Positions 16,733 to 24,330 of a stretch of DNA of 64,000 nt are shown one piece after another (positions within the stretch are counted from its first letter, which is position 1; every line of letters begins with the position of its first letter). The notes below the pieces were generated by a model. It was given only the letters and a program-made list of their open reading frames with translations, was not told the origin of the DNA and ran no database searches. Both the position numbers and the translations under genes were made by a program. The DNA is taken from NCBI GenBank assembly GCA_035628915.1, contig DASPIW010000031.1, forward strand, positions 1-64,000, in the 5' to 3' direction. The DNA is from JARBUG01 sp035628915 (GTDB lineage Bacteria; Bacillota; Sulfobacillia; Symbiobacteriales; Symbiobacteriaceae).

Positions 16733-17405
16733 CCAAAACGCCCTCCTGTAGTGACCGGCGCAGAACCGCATTCTCCGATTCCAGGCAGTTGACGCGACGG
16801 CGCAGGTCCTGCATTTCCCTCTGAATTGTATCAAACATTGCCATCACCGGATCAGGCAGCTTTACATGATCGAGCGGATCCACTTTGTTGCCGTTCTGCT
16901 TGACGATCCGCCCGGGGTTACCGACGACGGTCGAGTCCGGCGGCACCTCACGGAGGACGACGGAGCCTGCCCCGATGCGGCTGTTTTCGCCCACCGTGAA
17001 GGACCCGAGAATGCGGGCGCCGTTTCCCACCACGACGTTGTCGGCGAGCGTGGGGTGCCTCTTCCCTTTCTCATGCCCAGTTCCGCCCAGGGTTACCCCC
17101 TGATACAGCGTGACGTTGTTGCCAATCTCCGCAGTTTCACCGATGACCACCCCGCTGCCGTGGTCGATGAAGAACCCCTGCCCGATGGTCGCGCCGGGAT
17201 GGATTTCGATCTGGGTGAAGAAGCGGGACACCTGAGAAATGATGCGGGCCAGCAGCTTCCAGTTCCGCACCCACAGCCAGTGGGTGATGCGGTGCGCCCA
17301 AATTGCCTTGAGCCCCGGGTAGCATAGCAGAACCTCCCACACAGTGCGTGCAGCCGGGTCCCGGTCGAATATGACCTGAATATCTCTCTTGATCTGGCTG
17401 TACAT
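16710..17405 (-). CDS. cysE: Serine O-acetyltransferase
   Basis: The 231-residue product acetylates serine for cysteine synthesis. It has the N-terminal helical domain and left-handed beta-helix repeats, including IHPGATIGQGFFIDHGSGVVIGETAEIGNNVTLYQGVTLGG. The last 40 residues form a heptad-like coiled tail (IQREMQDLRRRVNCLESENAVLRRSLQEG) longer than in many homologues, perhaps for oligomer or partner contacts. A GGAGGGTGG site precedes ATG 17405. It is the first gene after the T-box and overlaps cysS. Confidence 0.94.
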   Translation of the reverse strand: MYSQIKRDIQVIFDRDPAARTVWEVLLCYPGLKAIWAHRITHWLWVRNWKLLARIISQVSRFFTQIEIHPGATIGQGFFIDHGSGVVIGETAEIGNNVTLYQGVTLGGTGHEKGKRHPTLADNVVVGNGARILGSFTVGENSRIGAGSVVLREVPPDSTVVGNPGRIVKQNGNKVDPLDHVKLPDPVMAMFDTIQREMQDLRRRVNCLESENAVLRRSLQEGVLDDDSNIQ

Positions 17406-17430
17406 CCCCTGCCACCCTCCTCATATCTAC

Positions 17431-17723
17431 AATGCAAAAGCCCGCCTCAGGCATACGCCAGAGGCGGGCATAGCTTACCCGCGGTTCCACTCTGATTGGA
17501 CGCCAATAGAAACAGCGTCCCGCTCATGGGGGTGCCAACACACCCTGTGCCCTGTAACGGTGGCCTACCGTGGGCGCCTCAGGGGCTGCTGCCAGCCCTT
17601 CGGACCCCTGCTCCCGGGCGCATGTTCGCTGCGTTCCTCCGGCCTCCGCTTACAGCCCTGGCGGTGGCTCTCTGGTCGGTATCCCGCAGATACTTCTCCC
17701 GTTCCTCGCCTTTATTCTAATTG
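17431..17723 (-). promoter_or_regulatory. T-box riboswitch (Cys-specific) with terminator
   Basis: The minus strand shows the T-box motif AGAGTGGAACCGCGG at 17493-17479. It also shows a stem I region with GAGAAGTA (S-turn type) and GCGAACATGC, where TGC at 17622-17620 is a candidate Cys specifier. A terminator stem GCCCGCCTC/GAGGCGGGC (17469-17461 with 17448-17440) is followed by TTTT. Uncharged tRNA-Cys would stabilise the antiterminator and allow transcription of cysE-cysS-mrnC. The specifier choice rests partly on the genes downstream. Confidence 0.9.
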
Positions 17724-17729
17724 TTTCTC

Positions 17730-17759
17730 ATTATATGGAGGCTTGCAGGTTGATGTCAA
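17730..17759 (-). promoter_or_regulatory. Promoter of the T-box/cysE operon
   Basis: TTGACA (17759-17754) and TATAAT (17735-17730) are both perfect consensus hexamers, 18 bases apart. Initiation near 17723 gives a leader of about 290 bases covering the T-box. Confidence 0.88.
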
Positions 17760-17784
17760 TAGAGGACGCGCCCTATGCACCGCT

Positions 17785-18261
17785 CTAATCCGCGGGCGCA
17801 ATCAGGGCGACCGCGTAAGCAGCCATGCCCTGCCCTTCACCCACGAAGCCCAGGCCTTCGTTCGTAGTCGCTTTCACGCCGACCCGGCGGCACTCCACCC
17901 CCAAAACCCTCGCCACGTTGGCTTTCATTGCTTCCACGTGCGGCCCGATCTTCGGACGTTCAGCCAGCAACGTGACGTCGCAGTTGATGGGGCGGAAGCC
18001 CTCCCGGGCCAGCAGCCTGACCACGTGCTCAAGCAGTCTCAGGCTGTCGGCGCCCTTGTACGCAGGGTCCCCCGGCGGAAAGTGGTAGCCGATATCCCGT
18101 AATCCGGCGGCGCCCAGCAGCGCATCCATGAGGGCATGGAGCAGCACGTCAGCATCGGAATGGCCGTCGAGGCCCTTTTCGTAGGGAATCGTCACGCCGC
18201 CCAACACCAGGGGACGCCCGGCGACCAGGCGATGCACGTCGTAACCGAATCCTGCATACAC
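17785..18261 (-). CDS. ispF: 2-C-methyl-D-erythritol 2,4-cyclodiphosphate synthase
   Basis: The 158-residue IspF trimer subunit catalyses the fifth step of the MEP isoprenoid pathway. It shows the metal site GYDVHRL, HSDADVLLHALMDALLGAAGLRDIG, FPPGDPAYKGADS and KATTNEGLGFVGEGQGMAAYAVAL. It follows ispD after six bases, the usual Firmicute arrangement. Confidence 0.96.
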   Translation of the reverse strand: MYAGFGYDVHRLVAGRPLVLGGVTIPYEKGLDGHSDADVLLHALMDALLGAAGLRDIGYHFPPGDPAYKGADSLRLLEHVVRLLAREGFRPINCDVTLLAERPKIGPHVEAMKANVARVLGVECRRVGVKATTNEGLGFVGEGQGMAAYAVALIAPAD

Positions 18262-18267
18262 GGCCGC

Positions 18268-18975
18268 TTACCCCCTCTCCCGGCGTTCCAGGATCGCCTC
18301 GGCGACCAGGAAATCGTCCGGCGTGGTCAACTTGATGTTCTCGTTGCTGCCCGGATAAATGTGAACCGGCACGCCCATGCGCTCCAGCAAGGAGGCGCAG
18401 TCAGTGCCCACCACCCCGTCGGCAATCGCCTGGCGGAACGCCTGGGCCATGGGTTCGACCCAGAAGACCTGCGGCGTCTGCACCGCAAAGACCGATGACC
18501 GATCGGGTGTCTGGGCGACATATCCGTCCGGCCTGGCCACCTTGATCGTGTCCTTGACCGGTACCGCAACCACCTGCGCGGGATACTCGGCGGCTGACAT
18601 GAGCACGCCTTCGAGCATCTCCATGGTCAGGAGCGGGCGAACGGCATCATGCACGCAGATGATGCGCGGGCGGGAATGCACTTTCTGCAGACCGGCCCAA
18701 ACCGAATCTTGCCGCTCCTTGCCGCCGGGCACGACGTATGCGACCTTCGGAAAATGGCCCACCAGTTCCCGGGTCGACTCCACGTCGCCGGCGACGATGA
18801 CGATTTCGTCAACCAGAGGGCACTGACTGAACAGCCGCACGGTACGGACCACCACCGGCTCGCCGCGCAGAGGGAGGAACTGCTTGGCAGTCCCTCCCCC
18901 CATACGCTTGCCAGAGCCGGCGGCCGGAATGATGGCGCTTACCGCCACCTGAAGGCCTCCGATCTGGATACTCAC
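18268..18975 (-). CDS. ispD: 2-C-methyl-D-erythritol 4-phosphate cytidylyltransferase
   Basis: The 235-residue IspD makes CDP-methylerythritol in the MEP pathway. Key features are the nucleotide loop VSAIIPAAGSGKRMGGGTAKQFLPL, the CVHDAVRPLLT segment, DTIKVA and the C-terminal NIKLTTPDDFLVAEAIL. The start is GTG 18975, overlapping the stop of the upstream gene (GTGA). The first ten residues extend slightly beyond typical family starts. Confidence 0.95.
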   Translation of the reverse strand: MSIQIGGLQVAVSAIIPAAGSGKRMGGGTAKQFLPLRGEPVVVRTVRLFSQCPLVDEIVIVAGDVESTRELVGHFPKVAYVVPGGKERQDSVWAGLQKVHSRPRIICVHDAVRPLLTMEMLEGVLMSAAEYPAQVVAVPVKDTIKVARPDGYVAQTPDRSSVFAVQTPQVFWVEPMAQAFRQAIADGVVGTDCASLLERMGVPVHIYPGSNENIKLTTPDDFLVAEAILERRERG

Positions 18976-20069
18976 GGTGCCACCCTCTCTGCCTGAACCT
19001 TGGGTTTGGCAAATATCATGCGTCCTGCGGCGGTCTGCAATACGCTGGTCACGATCACGCCGATTGTATCGCCAATGTAACGTTTACCGCCGTCCACGAC
19101 AATCATCGTTCCGTCGTCCAAATACGCCACGCCCTGCCCGATCTCCTTGCCGTCCTTGATCACCGTAATGGTCATCTCCTCGCCGGGGAGCACGGCGGGC
19201 TTCACGGCGTTGGCCAGTTCGTTGATGTTGAGTACGGGCACGCCCTGCAGCTCGGCGACCTTGTTCAGGTTGAAATCGTTGGTGACGACTCTGCCGCCCA
19301 GGAGCTTGGCAAGCTTCAACAGCTTGGAGTCGACTTCGAGGCCTTCGCCCACGTCCTGTTCGTTTATCTGGACTTCGGCGCTGAGTTCCTTCTGAATGCG
19401 ATTGAGGATGTCGAGACCCCGGCGGCCCCGGTTGCGCTTCAACACATCCGACGAGTCAGCGATATGGCGCAGTTCTTCGAGCACAAACCCAGGAATGATG
19501 AGGGGCCCTTCGAGAAAGCCGGTCTTGACGATGTCAGCAATGCGCCCATCGATAATGACCGATGTGTCCAGCACCTTGGGGCAGGCAGCATGGTCTGTCT
19601 TGGGAGCCAGCACCTGCTGCTCCCTTTCGACCCGATGCCGGCCCCTGCCAACGTTCCCGAAAATCGATGTGGCTTCCTCCCGCTTGCGGGTACCCACGCT
19701 AATGCCGAGGTATCCGAAAACGACTGCCGAAAGCACAGAGATCAAAGACCCGATAACAGGAATCTCCTCCAACACCATTTGGAAGAGGATCGCAATCACG
19801 AGACCGATGATAAGGCCAACGGCGCCGAATACGATATCGATAAGTGCGGTTCGAGCCAGGCGGCCCTCAATCCAGGTCGCCAGAGGAAAAAGGAAGAAAC
19901 CGATCAACCCGCCGACCAGACTGCCAAGTACCAAAATCAGCGGTGTCACTGCAGGGTGCTGAGGCATTCCAGGTATGTCCTGGAACACTCCGAGACTGAA
20001 AAACGTCAGACTCAAGCCACCGAGAATCCCTGCGCTGGTTAGCATCAGACGCAGGTTTTTCTTCAACAT
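18972..20069 (-). CDS. yacL: PIN/TRAM-domain membrane protein (YacL family)
   Basis: The 365-residue protein has four predicted N-terminal membrane helices (about 8-130), a PIN nuclease-like domain starting VLDTSVIIDGRIADI with acidic catalytic positions, and a C-terminal TRAM domain (EMTITVIKDGKEIGQGVAYLDDGTMIVV). The family is conserved next to disA and ispD in Firmicutes and its substrate is not known. ATG 20069 follows GGAGGTGAGG. Its stop overlaps ispD, so yacL-ispD-ispF form one operon. Confidence 0.9.
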   Translation of the reverse strand: MLKKNLRLMLTSAGILGGLSLTFFSLGVFQDIPGMPQHPAVTPLILVLGSLVGGLIGFFLFPLATWIEGRLARTALIDIVFGAVGLIIGLVIAILFQMVLEEIPVIGSLISVLSAVVFGYLGISVGTRKREEATSIFGNVGRGRHRVEREQQVLAPKTDHAACPKVLDTSVIIDGRIADIVKTGFLEGPLIIPGFVLEELRHIADSSDVLKRNRGRRGLDILNRIQKELSAEVQINEQDVGEGLEVDSKLLKLAKLLGGRVVTNDFNLNKVAELQGVPVLNINELANAVKPAVLPGEEMTITVIKDGKEIGQGVAYLDDGTMIVVDGGKRYIGDTIGVIVTSVLQTAAGRMIFAKPKVQAERVAP

Positions 20070-20231
20070 CGCCTCACCTCCGGATTACTACCTTGTTAAA
20101 TTGAACTTCGTTACGCCAATGCCCTTCTTAAGACGTCAGGAATGCATCAGGAGGTTCAAAGTTTTCCCCAGTTGGGGGAAGAAAATGGCGCCGGTACTCC
20201 CGGCGCCAAGGTTCGCTTACCGCTGCTGCCG

Positions 20232-20711
20232 CTATTGGGCGAGTACCTGGTCGAGAAACCGGCTGGCCTGGTCCACTTCCAAGTCCTTTGCCAGGATAAT
20301 TTCAGACAGAAGAATCTGGCGGGCGTTGTCCAGCATTTTCCGCTCTCCCGTGGAGAGTCCTTTCTCGCGCTCTCGCTGTGATAGGTTGCGGACGACTTCA
20401 GCCAATTCCAGGATGTTGCCGCTCCTGATTTTCTCCATATTTGATCGGTATCGGTGGTTCCAGTTCTTAGACATGAGCGATTTTCGCGCTTTGAGTAGGT
20501 CGAGCATATTGCTGAGCGCCTGCTCCGATATCACCTGGCGCAGCCCCGCATTCTGCGAATGCTCGCATGGGACCATCACTTTCATTTCGTTGATGGGCAG
20601 CCGCATCACATAATAGCGCATGCGCCTGCCCAGCACTTCCTGCTCCTCGATGGCCTCGATGACCCCTGCGCCGTGCATGGGATAGACTACTTTATCCCCC
20701 ACCTGGAACAC
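20232..20711 (-). CDS. carD: CarD-family transcription regulator
   Basis: The 159-residue protein has the Tudor-like RNA polymerase-interacting domain (FQVGDKVVYPMHGAGVIEAIEEQEVLG...YYVMRLP) and a helical DNA-binding C-terminal half with a conserved Trp (LMSKNWNHRYRSNMEKIRSG). CarD binds RNA polymerase at promoters and stabilises open complexes, mainly at rRNA and stress genes in other bacteria. GTG 20711 is downstream of GGAGGTGAGG. Two tandem promoters precede it. Confidence 0.9.
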   Translation of the reverse strand: MFQVGDKVVYPMHGAGVIEAIEEQEVLGRRMRYYVMRLPINEMKVMVPCEHSQNAGLRQVISEQALSNMLDLLKARKSLMSKNWNHRYRSNMEKIRSGNILELAEVVRNLSQREREKGLSTGERKMLDNARQILLSEIILAKDLEVDQASRFLDQVLAQ

Positions 20712-20783
20712 CGGTCCACCCCCTCACCTCCGACTGCCACTGACCGGATTGGTTCTCAGCCTGCCGGGTGTTTCGGTGTCTCG

Positions 20784-20812
20784 AGTGTAACAAAATTCGA
20801 TGTGTTTGTCAA
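20784..20812 (-). promoter_or_regulatory. carD promoter P1
   Basis: TTGACA (20812-20807) and TACACT (20789-20784) are 17 bases apart on the minus strand, about 70 bases before the carD start codon. Confidence 0.8.
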
Positions 20813-20822
20813 TAATCTAGTT

Positions 20823-20851
20823 ATTTTACCAATTACGACCGTTATTGTCAA
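20823..20851 (-). promoter_or_regulatory. carD promoter P2
   Basis: A second perfect TTGACA (20851-20846) with TAAAAT (20828-20823), 17 bases apart, lies 39 bases upstream of P1, making a tandem pair. Confidence 0.78.
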
Positions 20852-20884
20852 CTGATGTGCTTGTCCACAGTCGGCACGCGTCGC

Positions 20885-20914
20885 TTGACGAACAGAGTAG
20901 GCCACCGGTACAAT
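20885..20914 (+). promoter_or_regulatory. tRNA-Ala promoter
   Basis: TTGACG (20885-20890) and TACAAT (20909-20914) are 18 bases apart and end 15 bases before the tRNA 5' end. Confidence 0.8.
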
Positions 20915-20929
20915 AGGAGTACGCAACGC

Positions 20930-21005
20930 GGGGCTATAGCTCAGCTGGGAGAGCGCGTGGATCGCACCCACGAGGCCAGGGGTTCGAATCCCCTTAGCTC
21001 CACCA
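20930..21005 (+). tRNA. tRNA-Ala (anticodon CGC)
   Basis: Acceptor GGGGCTA (20930-20936) pairs with TAGCTCC (ending 21001). D-arm GCTCAGCTGGGAGAGC, anticodon loop ATCGCAC within a CGTGG/CCACG stem, and T-arm GGGGTTCGAATCCCC are all intact. CCA is encoded at 21003-21005. The anticodon CGC reads GCG, common in a high-G+C genome. Confidence 0.95.
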
Positions 21006-21012
21006 TACGCAT

Positions 21013-21046
21013 AGCGGAGACCTTGTCGGGTCTCCGCTTTTCATTT
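21013..21046 (+). terminator. tRNA-Ala terminator
   Basis: The stem AGCGGAGACC/GGTCTCCGCT (21013-21022 with 21029-21038) is followed by TTTTCATTTT. Apart from the promoter at 21178, the rest of 21047-21334 shows nothing I can support. Confidence 0.88.
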
Positions 21047-21177
21047 TGGAAATCCGGAATTGGCCACGTCCTCCGCGTCCGTGGCAAATTCAATGCTCAC
21101 CTCAACGCGCTTGGAAGACAAATGTCAAGACTCGCTCTCAACGTCAGGTGGTGGTACAATTTACCGCAGGGCGCCAT

Positions 21178-21206
21178 TTGTCCCTCACCGCCACGTCTGG
21201 TAAAAT
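21178..21206 (+). promoter_or_regulatory. Promoter for the 21335 gene
   Basis: TTGTCC (21178-21183) and TAAAAT (21201-21206) are 17 bases apart, leaving a leader of about 120 bases before the ATG at 21335. Confidence 0.6.
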
Positions 21207-21334
21207 AGGTGTCGTCAGGCCTGCTAGGCTTCCACACCCAAAGGTGGATCTGCAGCGTACGGCCAACCGGCTCGCCTGTTCTCAACCAGCAGCACGCACA
21301 GGTCCAGGATAGGAACTGAGGGGTGAGAAGGTCG

Positions 21335-21733
21335 ATGAAGGATTTGCTGTGCGACCAGTTTCAAGAGACTGTCGGAGAATACCTGATCCGCCATCGCAGC
21401 ATCCTCGATATCATGGCCAAATTGCAAGAGGCGAATTCTCGAACGAACCGCGCCATTACCAAAGCGGTTACGTCGTGCGGGTGCGTAAAAATCACGGCTG
21501 AAAAGCAGGTGATCCCGCCTGACATCGACCTCAACCAAGTCAAAGAGCACATGCAGAACCATCTCAACGGCCAACTCTGTGAGCACTGCCGCGAAGTGCT
21601 CGAAAACGAGGTAGGGAACACGCTCTTCTACTTGGCGGCCCTGGCCAACTCGCTCGACCTCAATCTGTATGACATCCTCCTCAAGGAACACAAGAAGCTC
21701 TCCGCTCTGGGCGTCTTCAACTTCGCAGATTAG
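21335..21733 (+). CDS. Conserved clostridial-type protein with Cys motifs, function unknown
   Basis: The 132-residue cytoplasmic protein is mostly helical and has two Cys groups, CGC (about 47-49) and CEHC (about 82-85), which could bind metal. The order MKDLLCDQFQETV...HRSILDIMAKLQEAN, then an ENEVGNTLFYLAALANSLDLNLYDILLKEHKKL segment, resembles small clostridial proteins and the helical core of MazG-like pyrophosphohydrolases, but the usual EExxE acidic motif is not clear. ATG 21335 fits the conserved start; GTG 21323 is the alternative. A strong terminator follows. Confidence 0.65.
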   Translation: MKDLLCDQFQETVGEYLIRHRSILDIMAKLQEANSRTNRAITKAVTSCGCVKITAEKQVIPPDIDLNQVKEHMQNHLNGQLCEHCREVLENEVGNTLFYLAALANSLDLNLYDILLKEHKKLSALGVFNFAD

Positions 21734-21754
21734 GAAGGGCGCCAAACAAAATGA

Positions 21755-21784
21755 CCCGAGCCTGTTTCAGGCTCGGGCTTTTTC
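21755..21784. terminator. Bidirectional terminator
   Basis: A perfect 10-bp stem CCCGAGCCTG/CAGGCTCGGG (21755-21764 with 21768-21777) with a TTT loop has T-tracts on both strands. It serves the plus-strand gene ending at 21733 and the lipoprotein ending at 21790. Confidence 0.9.
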
Positions 21785-21789
21785 GTTTC

Positions 21790-23097
21790 TTACTGGCCTG
21801 GCGGCAGGTACCGTGTACCGGCCGCGGACCAGCGGATGATATAGGCCTGCCCGGGGGTGGCCCAATCGATCAGCAAGCCCGGCCCGAGCGATTTCCCTTG
21901 CCCCGTGCCGGCGTCCACGACCAGTACCGCATCCCAGTCCCTTGCACTATAGAGCAACCGGGCGCCTCCGGGCTCCCAGATTCCCCGGGCCGAGGCCTCG
22001 TCACCGGGCAGCACTCGCTGCTGGCCGCTGGATAGGTCGATCACGACCGGCCCGGCCAGCAAGTAGCGTCCATCAGTCGACCAGGCCAGACGGGCAATTC
22101 CGGCGGATACAGGCACATCCCGGATAAGGACGCCGACTTCCCGGTCGGCCACGTCCATAGCCACCACATCGCTCCGGCCCGGCCCGGAGGCGCTGTCGGT
22201 CAGGGCGGCAATGCGGGCGCCGTCAGCCGACCAGACCACACCGGCGGCGTTTCCGGCAATGCCCGCCCGAACCACAAACCCCGTCTGCACTTGCTGGCGG
22301 GCGCCCAACACATCGGAGAGCACCAGGTCCCTCTCGCCCCGCCGGGCGGCCTCAGGCTGGGCAGACAGGCGCAGGCCTGCCACCAGGTTGCGGGCGGGGC
22401 TCGCCGCCCAACTCTCGAGATTGGCCGGAAGGCGGGGCTGGAATCCATCCACCCGCCCGACCCGAATTTCGCCGCCGTCCAGGTCCAAGTACAGGCCGGT
22501 CGTCTGCCAGTCCCACCGGGTGGCGCCCGGGGACCAGACCGTCAGGTTCAGGTACTTGTGATCCGTCGACAGCGCTGCGCTGACGATGTCCGGTGGCAGG
22601 ACCGCCAGGGGTGAGTCTGAGCCCCCAGCGGCGTCGGCCTTCACAAACGTGGGTGGATCGCCAACCCTAAGCGACGGAATGCCCCCCGGAAGGGCCAGCC
22701 CGTCCTGGTCATGCGCTTCGCCAAGCAGGAAATCGACGCGGGGCGGCAACTGGGCCACCTGCCAGTTCAGCGTCCGATCGTCAGTCCAGCGCATAACGCC
22801 GCGAATGGGCGCCGCCTGGGCTTCCATTAACGCCTGCTCCACTTCCTCCCGGCGCACGGGCTTGGAGAACGATAGCCGGATTTCCGCCGGGCCGGCCGGC
22901 ACGTGGGAGGTCACGTTGGTCACTTGCCGCCATGCATCACCGTAGCGGTACTGCAGGGTGACGGAGGCCGGCACCGGTTTGGCCGGCGCAGGCGTACCAG
23001 TTTCGGTTACGGGCTCGGCCCCGGGCGGAGTCCGCGCGCATCCCATCAGGAATGCCGCGAGCAGCAGAAAGCTACTGATAGTGCGTATGGCGCCCAT
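21790..23097 (-). CDS. Secreted lipoprotein with a beta-propeller-like domain
   Basis: The 435-residue protein begins with a lipoprotein signal (SSFLLLAAFLMGC, lipobox LMGC), so it should be anchored on the outer face of the membrane. After an Ala/Pro linker, an Ig-like segment (TLQYRYGDAWRQV...RLSFSKPVRREEV) is followed by repeated strand units of the TolB/WD type (VWSADGARIAALTDS, AWSTDGRYLLAGPVV, ARLLYSARDWDAVLVVD). ATG 23097 is chosen because it places the signal at the N-terminus. It has its own terminator on each side and no assignable function. Confidence 0.7.
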   Translation of the reverse strand: MGAIRTISSFLLLAAFLMGCARTPPGAEPVTETGTPAPAKPVPASVTLQYRYGDAWRQVTNVTSHVPAGPAEIRLSFSKPVRREEVEQALMEAQAAPIRGVMRWTDDRTLNWQVAQLPPRVDFLLGEAHDQDGLALPGGIPSLRVGDPPTFVKADAAGGSDSPLAVLPPDIVSAALSTDHKYLNLTVWSPGATRWDWQTTGLYLDLDGGEIRVGRVDGFQPRLPANLESWAASPARNLVAGLRLSAQPEAARRGERDLVLSDVLGARQQVQTGFVVRAGIAGNAAGVVWSADGARIAALTDSASGPGRSDVVAMDVADREVGVLIRDVPVSAGIARLAWSTDGRYLLAGPVVIDLSSGQQRVLPGDEASARGIWEPGGARLLYSARDWDAVLVVDAGTGQGKSLGPGLLIDWATPGQAYIIRWSAAGTRYLPPGQ

Positions 23098-23143
23098 GGA
23101 CGTCCCTCTCTCTGTAGACCTGCCTCTCATTATGCCATGGCGC

Positions 23144-23179
23144 AAAACGAAAGGCCACCGTCGCCGTGGTGGCCTTTCG
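23144..23179 (-). terminator. Terminator after disA
   Basis: A perfect 12-bp stem CGAAAGGCCACC/GGTGGCCTTTCG (23148-23159 with 23168-23179) is followed on the minus strand by TTTT. It closes the CBS-radA-disA group. Confidence 0.88.
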
Positions 23180-23186
23180 CAAACCT

Positions 23187-24257
23187 TTACACATGGCGCT
23201 CAAGCATCGTCTGTTCGCGCAGCCGCCGTAGTCCGTCCTTCACCGCACGCGCTCGCACTTCGCCTATGCCGTCCACTTCGTCCAGCTCCTCAATGGAGGC
23301 CCGCAGAATGGGCTGAAGTGTGCCGAAGTGCGTCGTCAGGTTTTCAATGACCGGCATGGGCAGCCGGGGGATTTTGCGGAGGATGCGGTAGCCACGGGTG
23401 GCCACCGGGTGCTCCAGCACGCCGGGCGCCGTCCCCAGCCCGAGCAGACGGGCAATGGCGAGCAGGTCCAGCAGGTCCTCGTTCTCCCAACCTGCCATCG
23501 CTTCCCGCACGGACTCAATCGTCCGTCCCTCGCCCGTATTCAGGTAGTCGCGCATGATCAGGTTGCCTTCTTCGGCCACGTTGGTCACCAGTTCCTCCAA
23601 CTGCATGCTGACCAGGCGACCTTCGGTACCAAGTTCAGAAATGTACCGCTCGATCTCCGCCACCATGCGCAGGACCATCTCCGTACGCTGGACCACCAGC
23701 AGCACGTCCATAACCGTCACCAAATCCTCCAGCTCCAAGGCCGAAAGATTGGTCAGCGCCTGGTCCAGCACGGACTTGTACTTCTCCAGCGTCTGCAGGG
23801 CCTGATTGGCCTTGGTCAGGATCACGGCGATGTCCCGGAGGATATACCGCATGGTCCCCTTGTACAGGGAGATGATGTTGCGCCGCTGCGAAATGGCGAT
23901 GACAAGCTCATTCGTCTGCCGGGCCACCCGCTCCGCCGTCCGGTGGCGAATACCGGTCTCGAACGAAGGCAGCCCGGGATCCGGAATCAGCGTGGTGTTC
24001 GCATAGAGAATGCGCTTGGCGTCACGGCTCAGAATGATGGCGCCGTCCATCTTGGCCAGCTCATACAAGCTGGCCGGCATGAACTCCGAATCGATGCGGA
24101 ACCCGCCGTCCACCACCTTCATGACTTCGGCGGAGTCCCCCAGGACGATCAGGGCGCCGGTGCGGGCGCGCAAAATAGACTCCAGCCCCTCCCGCAGGGG
24201 GGTGCCTGGAGCCACCGTCCGCAGCACTTTCCAAAAGTCGTCCCGGTCGTCCGGCAT
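23187..24257 (-). CDS. disA: DNA-integrity scanning diadenylate cyclase DisA
   Basis: The 356-residue enzyme synthesises c-di-AMP from ATP while scanning DNA. The DAC domain (about 1-145) has the DGAIILS and GIRHRTAER catalytic motifs. A helical spine follows, and the C-terminal helix-hairpin-helix domain (RILRKIPRLPMPVIENLTTHFGTLQ...LDEVDGIGEVRARAVKDGLRRL) binds branched DNA. I use ATG 24257 behind AAGGAG; an in-frame start at 24314 adds 19 residues. It follows radA as in Bacillus. Confidence 0.94.
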   Translation of the reverse strand: MPDDRDDFWKVLRTVAPGTPLREGLESILRARTGALIVLGDSAEVMKVVDGGFRIDSEFMPASLYELAKMDGAIILSRDAKRILYANTTLIPDPGLPSFETGIRHRTAERVARQTNELVIAISQRRNIISLYKGTMRYILRDIAVILTKANQALQTLEKYKSVLDQALTNLSALELEDLVTVMDVLLVVQRTEMVLRMVAEIERYISELGTEGRLVSMQLEELVTNVAEEGNLIMRDYLNTGEGRTIESVREAMAGWENEDLLDLLAIARLLGLGTAPGVLEHPVATRGYRILRKIPRLPMPVIENLTTHFGTLQPILRASIEELDEVDGIGEVRARAVKDGLRRLREQTMLERHV

Positions 24258-24330
24258 GTGGGCGCCCGCTCCTTCCAGGAAGCCTTCCCAGACTCTGTAT
24301 GACAGTTTCTCCAACAGGTGAAGAATTCCT

